Assembly (NCBI RefSeq): GCF_900103835.1
Contig: NZ_FNID01000002.1
Location: 62,001-126,000 of the forward strand
Direction: 5' to 3'
Origin: Acetanaerobacterium elongatum
GTDB taxonomy: Bacteria > Bacillota > Clostridia > Oscillospirales > Ruminococcaceae
Length of the DNA: 64,000 nucleotides
Made by a program: the position numbers and the translations under genes. The notes under the pieces are model-generated. The model saw only the letters and a program-made list of their open reading frames with translations. It did no database searches and was not told the origin of the DNA. Shown here in pieces: positions 31,868-40,011 of this stretch (positions are counted from its first letter, which is position 1; each line of letters opens with the position of its first letter).

Positions 31868-33613
31868 TTAGAACTTCGGTCTTGCCACATAGGTGGTGTG
31901 AAGAATCTCGTGGGCTTTGTGGCTGCCGGGCTTCTCCAGGAACTCATCGTAAAGAGCCTTTACTGCGGGGTTCTCGTGGCTCTTTCTAAGCGGCAGGTTC
32001 TTGTCCTCTTCGTAGATGCTCTTGGCACGGAGCGCCTTGAGGTCTACAAAGTTGCGCACACTCGCGGGCTGGGTGGGCTGTCCGCCGCCGTTTACACAGC
32101 CGCCGGGGCAGGCCATAACCTCGATGAAGTGGTAGCTGCGCTTTCCTGCGCGGATATCGTTGAGCAGCTTTCTGGCGTTTGCAAGGCCGGATACCGCGGC
32201 AACCTTCAGCTCGGTGCCAGCAATAGTGTAGGTGGCCTCTTTAATGCCCTCGGTGCCGCGAACCTCAGTGAAGTCAACCGCTTTGTTGTCCTTGCCGGTA
32301 AGAACGTCGTTGGCGGTTCTGAGCGCCGCCTCCATAACGCCGCCGGTTGCGCCGAAGATAACGGCAGCACCAGTGGAAGCGCCGAGCGGTGCGTCAAATT
32401 CTTCATCGGGCAGCTCGGCAAAGTTTAAGCCCGCACGCTTAATCATGCGCGCAAATTCGCGGGTGGTGAGTGCAATATCCACATCGGGGATGCCGTTTCC
32501 GGCAGCCGACTGATCGTCGCGCCCGCTTTCAAACTTCTTGGCGGTGCAGGGCATAACGCTTACTACGAAGATATCCTTCGGGTCGATGCCCTTCTTCTTG
32601 GCGTAGTAGGTCTTAGCCACAGCGCCAAACATCTGCTGCGGAGACTTGCAGCTCGAAAGGTTCTCTAAGAAATCGGGGAAGTTGTGCTCGCAGAACTTAA
32701 TCCAGCCCGGAGAGCAGGAGGTGATCAGCGGCAGCTTTCCGCCGTTATTTAAGCGCTCAAGCAGCTCGGTGGCCTCTTCCATGATGGTAAGGTCGGCCGA
32801 GAAGTCGGTATCAAACACACCGTCGAAGCCAAGGCGGCGGGCGGCGGCTACCATCTTGCCCTTTACGTTGGTGCCAACTGGCATGCCAAACGCTTCGCCG
32901 AGGGTTACGCGGATGGAGGGAGCGGGCTGTACGATTACGTGCTTAGAGGGGTCGGCAATAGCCTTCCAAACCTCGGCGGTCTGATCGTTTTCAGAGAGTG
33001 CGCCGGTGGGGCAGGCTACGATACACTGTCCGCAGGATACGCACGCAACATCGGCAAGGTCGTTTTCAAAGGTGCAGCCGATATGGGTTTTAAAGCCGCG
33101 TTCGTTGGCGCCGATAACCGAAACGCTCTGCAGCTTATCGCAGGCGGCCACGCAGCGGCGGCAGAGAATGCACTTACTGTTATCACGGTACATATGGGGA
33201 GCGGAACGGTCTACGGGGTAGGTGATGTTCTCGCCCGTATAGTGGTTCTCATCCACGCCATACTCGTTGCTGAGCTTCTGCAGCTCGCAGCTTCCGCTGC
33301 GTACGCAGGAAAGGCAGGTCTTGTTGTGGGTGGAGAGGATGAGCTCAAGGGTCTGCTTTCTGGCCTTCTGAACCTTCTCAGAGTTGGTGGTAATCTCCAT
33401 GCCCTCGTTTACGGGGTATACGCAGGAGGCAACCAGGCTTCTGGCGCCCTTTACATCAACCACGCAGATACGGCAGGCGCCGATGGCGTTGATATCCTTT
33501 AAATAGCAGAGGGTGGGAATCTCTATACCGGCTTGCCTAGCGGCCTCAAGAATGGTAGAATCTTTCGGCACGGATAAGGGCATACCGTTTATCTTGATAT
33601 TTACGTTTTCCAT
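31868..33613 (-). CDS. hndD: NAD(P)H-dependent [FeFe]-hydrogenase catalytic subunit
   Basis: A 581-residue cytoplasmic enzyme that makes or oxidises H2. The N-terminal [2Fe-2S] domain has C36, C47, C50 and C64; a His-Cys [4Fe-4S] domain follows (HNKTCLSCVRSGSC), then a two-cluster ferredoxin domain (CILCRRCVAAC; CVSCGQCIVACPTG). The H-cluster motifs are all intact: TSCSPGW (298-304), MPCTAKK (354-360) and MACPGGCVNGGGQP (500-513). A short small-subunit domain closes the protein. It is the last gene of the hndA-HATPase-hndB-hndC-hndD operon, the electron-bifurcating or NADH-linked type; which of the two cannot be decided here. Maturases HydEFG are not in the window. Confidence 0.95.
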   Translation of the reverse strand: MENVNIKINGMPLSVPKDSTILEAARQAGIEIPTLCYLKDINAIGACRICVVDVKGARSLVASCVYPVNEGMEITTNSEKVQKARKQTLELILSTHNKTCLSCVRSGSCELQKLSNEYGVDENHYTGENITYPVDRSAPHMYRDNSKCILCRRCVAACDKLQSVSVIGANERGFKTHIGCTFENDLADVACVSCGQCIVACPTGALSENDQTAEVWKAIADPSKHVIVQPAPSIRVTLGEAFGMPVGTNVKGKMVAAARRLGFDGVFDTDFSADLTIMEEATELLERLNNGGKLPLITSCSPGWIKFCEHNFPDFLENLSSCKSPQQMFGAVAKTYYAKKKGIDPKDIFVVSVMPCTAKKFESGRDDQSAAGNGIPDVDIALTTREFARMIKRAGLNFAELPDEEFDAPLGASTGAAVIFGATGGVMEAALRTANDVLTGKDNKAVDFTEVRGTEGIKEATYTIAGTELKVAAVSGLANARKLLNDIRAGKRSYHFIEVMACPGGCVNGGGQPTQPASVRNFVDLKALRAKSIYEEDKNLPLRKSHENPAVKALYDEFLEKPGSHKAHEILHTTYVARPKF

Positions 33614-33628
33614 TACAGGTACACTCCT

Positions 33629-35416
33629 TTATTTCTTAGAAATTGCGCCGAAACGGCATTTTTCCATGCAGACGCCGCACTTAATGCACTTGGTTTGATC
33701 AATAACATGCGCTGCCTTTACGCTGCCTGTGATGGCACCGGCGGGACAGTTCTTCGCGCAGAGCGTGCAACCCTTGCACTTATCGGCATCAACCACATAG
33801 CTTAAGAGCGCCTTGCACACGCCGGAGGGGCACTTTTTGTCTACGATGTGGGCGAGGTACTCGTCGCGGAAGAAGTGCATGGTGGAAAGCACGGGGTTCG
33901 GAGCCGTCTGGCCGAGGCCGCAGAGGGCATTATCCTTGATGTAGTGGCACAGGTCGTCAAGCTCGTCAAGGTCTGAAAGCTTGCCCTTGCCCTTGGTGAT
34001 GCGGTCAAGGATCTCGTACAGACGCTTGGTGCCGACACGGCACGGTGTGCACTTGCCGCAGCTCTCTTCTACGGTGAACTCAAGGAAGAACTTGGCGATA
34101 TCAACCATACAGGTGTCTTCGTCCATTACGATAAGACCGCCGGAGCCCATCATAGAGCCTATAGCTATAAGATTATCATAATCAATCGGAATATCCAGAT
34201 GTTCTGCGGGAATACAGCCGCCGGAAGGGCCGCCAGTCTGCGCAGCCTTGAACTTCTTGCCGTTCGGGATGCCGCCGCCGATTTCTTCTACAATCTCGCG
34301 CAGGGTGGTTCCCATAGGAACCTCTACGAGGCCGGTGTTGTGAATCTTGCCGCCGAGCGCAAATACCTTGGTGCCCTTGCTCTTTTCGGTGCCCATGGCA
34401 GAGAACCACTCGGCGCCGTGCAGAATAATCTGGGCAACGTTTGCATAGGTTTCAACGTTATTCAAAACGGTAGGCTTGCCGAACAGGCCCTTAACAGCCG
34501 GGAACGGAGGACGGGGTCTCGGTTCGCCGCGATTGCCCTCGATAGAGGTCATGAGCGCGGTTTCTTCGCCGCAAACAAACGCGCCGGCGCCCAGACGAAG
34601 CTCCAGGTTGAAGTTAAAGCCGGTGCCGAAGATGTTCTCGCCTAAGAAGCCCTCCTCGCGAGCCTGCTTAATTGCAATCTCAAGGCGTTTTACCGCGATG
34701 GGGTACTCGGCACGAACATAGATATAGCCCTGATCGGCGCCGATGGCATAGCCGGCGATGGCCATAGCCTCGATTACCGCGTGGGGGTCGCCCTCAAGCA
34801 CCGAACGGTCCATGAATGCGCCGGGGTCGCCTTCGTCGGCGTTGCAGCAAACGTACTTTTTATCCGATACAGAGGCCTTCGCGAAGCTCCACTTTAAACC
34901 GGTGGGGAAGCCGCCGCCGCCTCTGCCGCGCAGGCCGGAATCCTTGATAATCTTGATAACATCATCCGGGGTCATCTCGGTAAGTACCTTGCCTAAAGCC
35001 TGATAGCCGTCGTAGGCGATGTATTCGTTGATGTCCTCAGGGTTGATAACGCCGCAGTTGCGCAGCGCAATACGGTGCTGCTTTTTATAGAAGGTAGTCT
35101 CGTTTAAAGACTTGACGGTGTCGTTTTCAACGGTCTCCGAGTACAGCAGGCGCTTTACAATACGCCCCTTTACCAGGTGCTCGGAAACAATCTCGTGCAT
35201 ATCCTCGGGGGTTACGCGGGAATAGAAGCTGCCCTCGGGATATACAATCATGATGGGACCGAGCGCGCACAGGCCGAAGCAGCCGGTTTTAATAACCTTT
35301 ACTTCTTCTGATAGGTTTTGCGCTTTAAGCTCTTTTTCAAGCTCGTCAATAATGCGCTGACTGCCTGAAGAGGTACAGCCGGTACCACCGCAGACAAGTA
35401 TGTGGGAACGATACAT
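33629..35416 (-). CDS. hndC: NADH-binding flavoprotein subunit of the hydrogenase (NuoF-like)
   Basis: A 595-residue subunit that passes electrons between NAD(P)H and the hydrogenase. The N-terminal thioredoxin-like [2Fe-2S] domain has Cys 9, 14, 46 and 50. The NuoF core has the FMN/NADH loop GRGGGGFPTGLKW (164-176) and the cluster motif SCGKCTPCRVGT. A C-terminal pair of [4Fe-4S] ferredoxin motifs (CKGCTLCAKNCPAG; CIKCGVCMEKCRFG) completes it. Start ATG 35416 with AGGAGG; the open frame to 35479 overlaps hndB. Fifteen bases separate it from hndD. Confidence 0.95.
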   Translation of the reverse strand: MYRSHILVCGGTGCTSSGSQRIIDELEKELKAQNLSEEVKVIKTGCFGLCALGPIMIVYPEGSFYSRVTPEDMHEIVSEHLVKGRIVKRLLYSETVENDTVKSLNETTFYKKQHRIALRNCGVINPEDINEYIAYDGYQALGKVLTEMTPDDVIKIIKDSGLRGRGGGGFPTGLKWSFAKASVSDKKYVCCNADEGDPGAFMDRSVLEGDPHAVIEAMAIAGYAIGADQGYIYVRAEYPIAVKRLEIAIKQAREEGFLGENIFGTGFNFNLELRLGAGAFVCGEETALMTSIEGNRGEPRPRPPFPAVKGLFGKPTVLNNVETYANVAQIILHGAEWFSAMGTEKSKGTKVFALGGKIHNTGLVEVPMGTTLREIVEEIGGGIPNGKKFKAAQTGGPSGGCIPAEHLDIPIDYDNLIAIGSMMGSGGLIVMDEDTCMVDIAKFFLEFTVEESCGKCTPCRVGTKRLYEILDRITKGKGKLSDLDELDDLCHYIKDNALCGLGQTAPNPVLSTMHFFRDEYLAHIVDKKCPSGVCKALLSYVVDADKCKGCTLCAKNCPAGAITGSVKAAHVIDQTKCIKCGVCMEKCRFGAISKK

Positions 35417-35438
35417 TGCTCTTTTTCCTCCTTGTACT

Positions 35439-35810
35439 TTACTTCGCGTTGGCACCGATGGTATATTCCGTAACAACATTGCCGTTTACAATGTGGTCGT
35501 TTACGATCTTAGCCACCTTATCGGCTGTCATCTTCACATAGGTTACCTTTTCCTGCCCGGGAACATAAACCTCAACCACCGGCTCGTACTGGCAGATGCC
35601 GATGCAGCCGGTTTGAGAAACGGCTACGTTTGTGAGGTTGCGCTTGCCTACCTCTTCGGTAAAGGCGGTAAGCACGGGGCGTGCGCCTGCGGCGATACCG
35701 CAGGTAGCCATGCCAACAACAATGCGGGTACAGCCGCTTTCATCGGAGCGAATACCCATTTTATTCTTCATAGAATCGCGTAAAGCCTGAAGCTCCGCCA
35801 AACTCTTCAT
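35439..35810 (-). CDS. hndB: [2Fe-2S] thioredoxin-like subunit of the hydrogenase
   Basis: A 123-residue protein that begins MKSLAELQALRDSMKNKMG, a typical HndB start. Cysteines at 27 or 37, 69 and 73 (ATCGIAAGARP, then TGCIGICQ) can hold one [2Fe-2S] cluster, as in thioredoxin-like ferredoxins. It is 22 bases before hndC and 52 bases after the HATPase gene. The ATG at 35810 is the family-like start; ATG 35822 lies right behind AAAGGA and is too close. Confidence 0.88.
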   Translation of the reverse strand: MKSLAELQALRDSMKNKMGIRSDESGCTRIVVGMATCGIAAGARPVLTAFTEEVGKRNLTNVAVSQTGCIGICQYEPVVEVYVPGQEKVTYVKMTADKVAKIVNDHIVNGNVVTEYTIGANAK

Positions 35811-35862
35811 AAAAATGACCATTCCTTTCTCGTAATATGGGGAATAATACACAACTTGTTTG

Positions 35863-36405
35863 TTAAACCACAAACGGAAAATCGTTCTCTGAAATATAAT
35901 CTTTTATAAAATTAAGTATCTCAGGGGCGTTTAACGGTACATCGCCAAGAATCTCTTTAAACTGCCTTGTGTCCATTATAAAGTCTTGTTCGGCATTTAA
36001 ATGGGTATACACAAAGTCAATCTGCGGGCTGCCCGAAACCAGCGTGAGCATAGTCGAGCACATATCACCAAGCGGCATACGGTCGATATGGCGAAGCCCG
36101 AACACGGCAGTTACGGTAGTGCCGACCCCGATAGCGGATTGGATGGAAAAGCTGCCGCCCGTCATCTCGGCTGCCATCTTGATAAACGGCAGCCCCAGCC
36201 CCACCTTGCGGGTGGTTCGGGTGGTGTAGAACGGGTCTACCGCCGCTTTGGCGGTTTCTTCACTCATACCGCAGCCGTTATCGGCAATAGTGATGGTGAG
36301 GGTATCGGCATGGATGTCTTCAATTACCCTAATTGTAATAAGCGAGGCCTTCGCCTTTACGGAGTTCTGCACGATGTCCAGTATATTTAATGAAAGCTCC
36401 TGCAT
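35863..36405 (-). CDS. Histidine-kinase-like ATPase domain protein of the hydrogenase operon
   Basis: A 180-residue cytoplasmic protein consisting of a GHKL ATPase domain with N box LDIVQNSVKA, G1 box DNGCGM and G2 region KVGLGLPFIK. There is no sensor, no dimerisation helix and no phospho-acceptor His, so it is not a normal sensor kinase; it is closer to anti-sigma-factor type kinases. Its ATG overlaps the hndA stop by one base, so it is co-translated with a hydrogenase subunit. Such genes are regularly seen in clostridial hnd operons, but the role is unknown to me, perhaps regulation. Confidence 0.85.
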   Translation of the reverse strand: MQELSLNILDIVQNSVKAKASLITIRVIEDIHADTLTITIADNGCGMSEETAKAAVDPFYTTRTTRKVGLGLPFIKMAAEMTGGSFSIQSAIGVGTTVTAVFGLRHIDRMPLGDMCSTMLTLVSGSPQIDFVYTHLNAEQDFIMDTRQFKEILGDVPLNAPEILNFIKDYISENDFPFVV

Positions 36406-36905
36406 TACTTATTGCGGTATTTATCAATAATGCCCGCGATGTCGTCGCAAACCAGACGGCCGTATACATCGTCGTTAATCATCATAACAGGGGCAAGACC
36501 GCAGGCGCCGATGCAGCGGCAGGCATCCAGTGAAAACTTGCCGTCGGGGGTGCACTGGCCGCCCTTGATGCCTAATACGTCCATCAGCTTGCTGTAGATA
36601 TCGCCCGCGCCCTTAACATAGCAGGCGGTGCCAAGGCAAACCGATACCTTGTATTCACCCTTCGGGTAAAGCGAGAACTGAGAATAGAAGGTTACAACGC
36701 CGTAAACCTCTTCAAGAGGAATGTTCAGGCCTTCAGAAACCTTCTCCTGCACCTCTAGCGGCAGATAGCCGTAAATCTCCTGCGCACCTTGTAATACAGG
36801 CATCAGTGCGCCCTGCTGCTCCTTGTGTGCTTCAATCAGCTTCAGCAGCGCGGCCTCCTGCTCTTTTGTGCCGCGAAAAGGCACATTTGTAGTGGATTTT
36901 GCCAT
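36405..36905 (-). CDS. hndA: NuoE-like [2Fe-2S] subunit of the hydrogenase
   Basis: A 166-residue subunit with the NuoE fold: an N-terminal helical domain (GALMPVLQGAQEIYGYLP, VEEVYGVVTFYSQF-like segment) and a thioredoxin-like [2Fe-2S] domain with Cys 90, 95, 131 and 135 (VCLGTACYVKG; CRCIGACG). It carries electrons between HndC and the rest of the complex. First gene of the operon, with GAGGAGG as RBS. A Rex-like site and a promoter lie about 280-330 bases upstream. Confidence 0.93.
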   Translation of the reverse strand: MAKSTTNVPFRGTKEQEAALLKLIEAHKEQQGALMPVLQGAQEIYGYLPLEVQEKVSEGLNIPLEEVYGVVTFYSQFSLYPKGEYKVSVCLGTACYVKGAGDIYSKLMDVLGIKGGQCTPDGKFSLDACRCIGACGLAPVMMINDDVYGRLVCDDIAGIIDKYRNK

Positions 36906-37230
36906 GTTGGATGTTACCTCCTCAACCGATTATTTGGGAACGATAAAAGAATATCCATCAGCAATTCCACAAAGAGCGTTGATATGACAGCAAAGTGCCG
37001 ACAATACAGCATCTTTAAAATCATAGCTGTCTTGTGTGGAGCAGCTGGAGCCATACGCCAAAAACCTTGGATTTTTGGCAGAGCTGAACAGCCGAGCCAA
37101 CCCGGCCCGCACGAAAGATAAAGTCAATTACATAAACAGCCTCCGCTTGGGGGTGGTAACTGACTTCGTACAAGCTGACGATTGATTGTTAATTAAATAA
37201 CATTTGCCCGGCTTACCATAAAAAATTATA
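36906..37230 (-). promoter_or_regulatory. Long leader of the hydrogenase operon with promoter and Rex-like operator
   Basis: On the minus strand an extended -10 box TGTTATAAT (37233-37225) predicts a start near 37218. Just downstream, TTGTTAA-TTAA-ATAACAT (37186-37203 on the plus strand) matches 12 of 14 arm positions of the clostridial Rex consensus TTGTTAAnnnnTTAACAA. The leader of over 300 bases also holds a stem GCCAAAAA/TTTTTGGC (37057-37079). No coding region is convincing in it. Confidence 0.6.
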
Positions 37231-37376
37231 ACAGAATGCTGTCAAAAAATCTACTGCTAAAAGCGCAATAAATATTAATAAAATTATTGAAAATAGTTAA
37301 ATTTGCATGAGTTAAAAATAGATTTACTTTCCTCGTCTTTTTCCAAGCCTTTACTACACAATTATTTGCTGTTATT

Positions 37377-37421
37377 TCACCCGATTGGGTGATTCACCGG
37401 CTTTTACAATAGCGATATAAT
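37377..37421 (+). promoter_or_regulatory. Promoter of the LuxR-type gene with an upstream palindrome
   Basis: TTCACC (37393-37398) and TATAAT (37416-37421) are 17 bases apart. The palindrome TCACCC-GATT-GGGTGA (37377-37392) directly abuts the -35 box and may bind a regulator, possibly the gene product itself. Confidence 0.5.
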
Positions 37422-37512
37422 GAAGCTATAACACAATGACAAATTGCGCGTTTATTGTTATAATATTGATGATAATCAGGCGTACTGCGGAAAGATAGGG
37501 TTGGTGAAAGCT

Positions 37513-38586
37513 ATGCCGATACAACTAAAGACCGTGCGCGAGTTTAACAGTTTTGTTGCAAGCGGCTATGAATGTACCGACTTTCAAAGCTTTTTACGGC
37601 TAGCCATCCTGCGGCTGCACCGGCTGGTAAGCTACGAAAGCGGTATGTTCTACTGTGCCATCAGTCACGACTGCAGCTATTTTAAGCCGTATACCGAAGG
37701 CGAACTCTCTTCCTGCCTGGGCAGGGAGCCGTTTTCGGCAAGGGAAAGCTACCGCAGCTATGCGGATTCGGCACAGGCCGCAACCGAGGCGTATGTTTAT
37801 AAGTCGGCTGATTACTCTGCGGGGATTGTTTCGGTACCGCAGGAGCCGCGCAGCTCCTTTTTAAAGGAACAGCAGCAGTACCATGTGGCCTGTATCCGCA
37901 TTGTTTATCAGGGGCAGTTTCTGGGAGAGATTTACCTGCACCGCGAGAAGCAGAAACCGGATTTTAACGAGCCGGAGATGTTCCTGCTAAGCCTGCTGCA
38001 ACCCCATGTATCGGGTATTTTTAACCTGATTCACCGATATTCCGCCGCGCAGGCAGCCGAAAACAGCGCAAAGGATATCGGTATCGGGCTGTGTGCGCTG
38101 GACGATGACCTTACCATCCTTTCCTCCAATGCCGCGGCGCTGGAGCTGTTGAGGGCACAGAGCGTATACGGCGCAACCATTTTGCACCATTTAAAAGAGC
38201 TTTGCTTTGAGCTGGAGACCGGCGACGGTAAAAAGAACAGCAGCAAAACCGAGCGTATAAAGATGAAAACGGCCGAGGCTGCCGTTACCCTTCTCCGCTG
38301 TCCTGTAAGAATCGGGAATATACGCTATCTGGCAGTGTTGCAGCGGTTTATGCAGGGGCAGGCCGACACCGACTACCGCTTTAAGTTTACCAAACGCGAG
38401 GCGGATATCATCGACGGGCTGGTTCAGGGCAAAAACAATGCCCAGATTGCCGCGGGCCTTGCAGTATCCGAGAACACCGTAAAGACCCATGTAAAGAACA
38501 TCTTTACGAAAACCGGCGTAAACAGCCGTACCGAGCTTAGCTATATCCTGATGCTTAACAATACGGATTCGCTTATTAAAAGGTAA
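37513..38586 (+). CDS. LuxR-family transcriptional regulator with GAF/PAS-like N-terminus
   Basis: A regulator of about 357 residues. The C-terminus is a LuxR/GerE helix-turn-helix: FTKREADIIDGLVQGKNN, AQIAAGLAVSENTVKTHVKN, IFTKTGVNSRTEL. The N-terminal 270 residues look like a GAF-like domain followed by a PAS-like segment (LCALDDDLTILSSNAAALELL), with no phospho-receiver Asp pattern. The input signal is unknown. The start is uncertain: ATG 37513 follows GGTGAAAG, and GTG 37504 is also possible. Two genes for a zinc-ribbon membrane protein and a large membrane protein follow on the same strand. Confidence 0.8.
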   Translation: MPIQLKTVREFNSFVASGYECTDFQSFLRLAILRLHRLVSYESGMFYCAISHDCSYFKPYTEGELSSCLGREPFSARESYRSYADSAQAATEAYVYKSADYSAGIVSVPQEPRSSFLKEQQQYHVACIRIVYQGQFLGEIYLHREKQKPDFNEPEMFLLSLLQPHVSGIFNLIHRYSAAQAAENSAKDIGIGLCALDDDLTILSSNAAALELLRAQSVYGATILHHLKELCFELETGDGKKNSSKTERIKMKTAEAAVTLLRCPVRIGNIRYLAVLQRFMQGQADTDYRFKFTKREADIIDGLVQGKNNAQIAAGLAVSENTVKTHVKNIFTKTGVNSRTELSYILMLNNTDSLIKR

Positions 38587-38652
38587 GAAGACAGTATATG
38601 AACGGCAGTTTTGAGAGAAAAGAAGCAGACAACCCGAAGAAAGGATGAACCT

Positions 38653-39849
38653 ATGATGAAAGAACAGGTTATCGGCGAGATTCTTGGGAGCATGGCTCAG
38701 TTGAAGCTGCCTTTTGCGCGGGGCGGGGGAACCGACCTTTCGGTACATACCGAGTTTGTTGATGCGGCGTGGGGTACCGGCAGCTATAAAATTGACTATG
38801 AGGCAGCAATCTTTGCGGATGAAGTAAGCCAAACCGTTTATCTCTATGAGCGTACCACCGAGCTCGGCTCGGGCGTTTCGTTTGGGGGAGGCGGCAGCGA
38901 AGAATATCTGCAATCGGGCAGCAGCGTTTATCGCAAGGTAAAAAACGTGCAGTTCGGGCCGGACGGCAAGGTCTATGAGTATACCCTGAATATGGGCGCC
39001 ATCCCGCAGGCGGTGAAGGATGCCGCAAAGAAATACGGCTGGCAGTTCAAGCAGGTGCTGAGCAAGGAGAAGGCGATGTACCCGGTAGGCTACATTCCGC
39101 CAATCCCGACACCGGAGCCCCCTGCGATACCTGCCGCTGCGCAGGCACCCGCGGCACAGTCGCGGTGTTTTTGCTCGGGCTGCGGTGCATCGCTGCCGGA
39201 GGGTGCCGTGTTCTGCGGCAGATGCGGTAAGCCCGTAAACAGTGCCGCCCCGGCGGCACGGCCTACGGCACCGCCTCCACCGCCCACGCCCTATCAGGCA
39301 GTGCCCCAATATGCTCCGGTTCGCCCGCAGACAACGGTGCAGACCGTGCCTTTGCAGTATACGCAGCCCGTTTATGCGGGTGTACCCGCGCAGCAGGTAA
39401 AAAAGAAGAATACCGGCTGTATCATTGCCGCAGCGGTTACCGGCGGGGTTGTGGTGGTGCTGGTGATTATCGGCATCATCATTGCGGTTTTGCTGTCAAA
39501 AGGCGGCGTAAACCTCTCCACTGCCAACATTTCCGAGGCATATATGGCTTCGAGCATCGATACCTATACCGCTGAGCCTATTACAAAAACCAATGTGTTC
39601 AGTGAATACGATACCGTTATCTATGCAACCGCCCGTATGCAGAACGTACCGAAGGGAACAAAGGCAACAGCTGTCTGGCATTATATGAATACCGGTGAGG
39701 ATGTGTCCTCTGAGGAACTGGAACTGTCTGATGACGGCTGGATATACTTCTATATTGACAGCGACACAGGATTTTCGACAGGCGAATATTATGTAGACCT
39801 GCTGGTGAACGGCGAGATTGTTAAGACCCTGACATTCACAGTGGGCTAA
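38653..39849 (+). CDS. Zinc-ribbon single-pass membrane protein
   Basis: A 398-residue protein of unknown function. Residues 1-150 form a soluble domain that I do not recognise (IDYEAAIFADEVSQTVYLYERTTE, GSGVSFGGG). A zinc ribbon follows at about 170-192 (CSGCG...CGRCG), then a Pro/Ala/Gln-rich linker, a membrane helix near 253-278 (CIIAAAVTGGVVVVLVIIGI) and an outside domain of about 115 residues (TYTAEPITKTNVFSEYDT...) that looks like a beta sandwich. Start ATG 38653 with AAAGGA upstream. Possibly co-expressed with the preceding LuxR gene (66-base gap). Confidence 0.7.
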   Translation: MMKEQVIGEILGSMAQLKLPFARGGGTDLSVHTEFVDAAWGTGSYKIDYEAAIFADEVSQTVYLYERTTELGSGVSFGGGGSEEYLQSGSSVYRKVKNVQFGPDGKVYEYTLNMGAIPQAVKDAAKKYGWQFKQVLSKEKAMYPVGYIPPIPTPEPPAIPAAAQAPAAQSRCFCSGCGASLPEGAVFCGRCGKPVNSAAPAARPTAPPPPPTPYQAVPQYAPVRPQTTVQTVPLQYTQPVYAGVPAQQVKKKNTGCIIAAAVTGGVVVVLVIIGIIIAVLLSKGGVNLSTANISEAYMASSIDTYTAEPITKTNVFSEYDTVIYATARMQNVPKGTKATAVWHYMNTGEDVSSEELELSDDGWIYFYIDSDTGFSTGEYYVDLLVNGEIVKTLTFTVG

Positions 39850-40011
39850 GATAAACGCCTCAGCTGCATAATGGCGCTGATGGGATAACCATGCTTGCTT
39901 TTTATGATACGATATTGCCAGGTTGATGGATGCCCTTTCTTTTAGAGTTTATTTGCTGAAAGGAAGGGCATAGTTCTGAGAGGATAATATAAAAGAAAGT
40001 AGGGAGACAGG

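Noticed and set aside
36930-37127. 65-residue minus-strand frame in the hydrogenase leader
   Set aside because: No RBS, Cys/Ser-rich random composition and no family resemblance; it lies in the transcribed leader.
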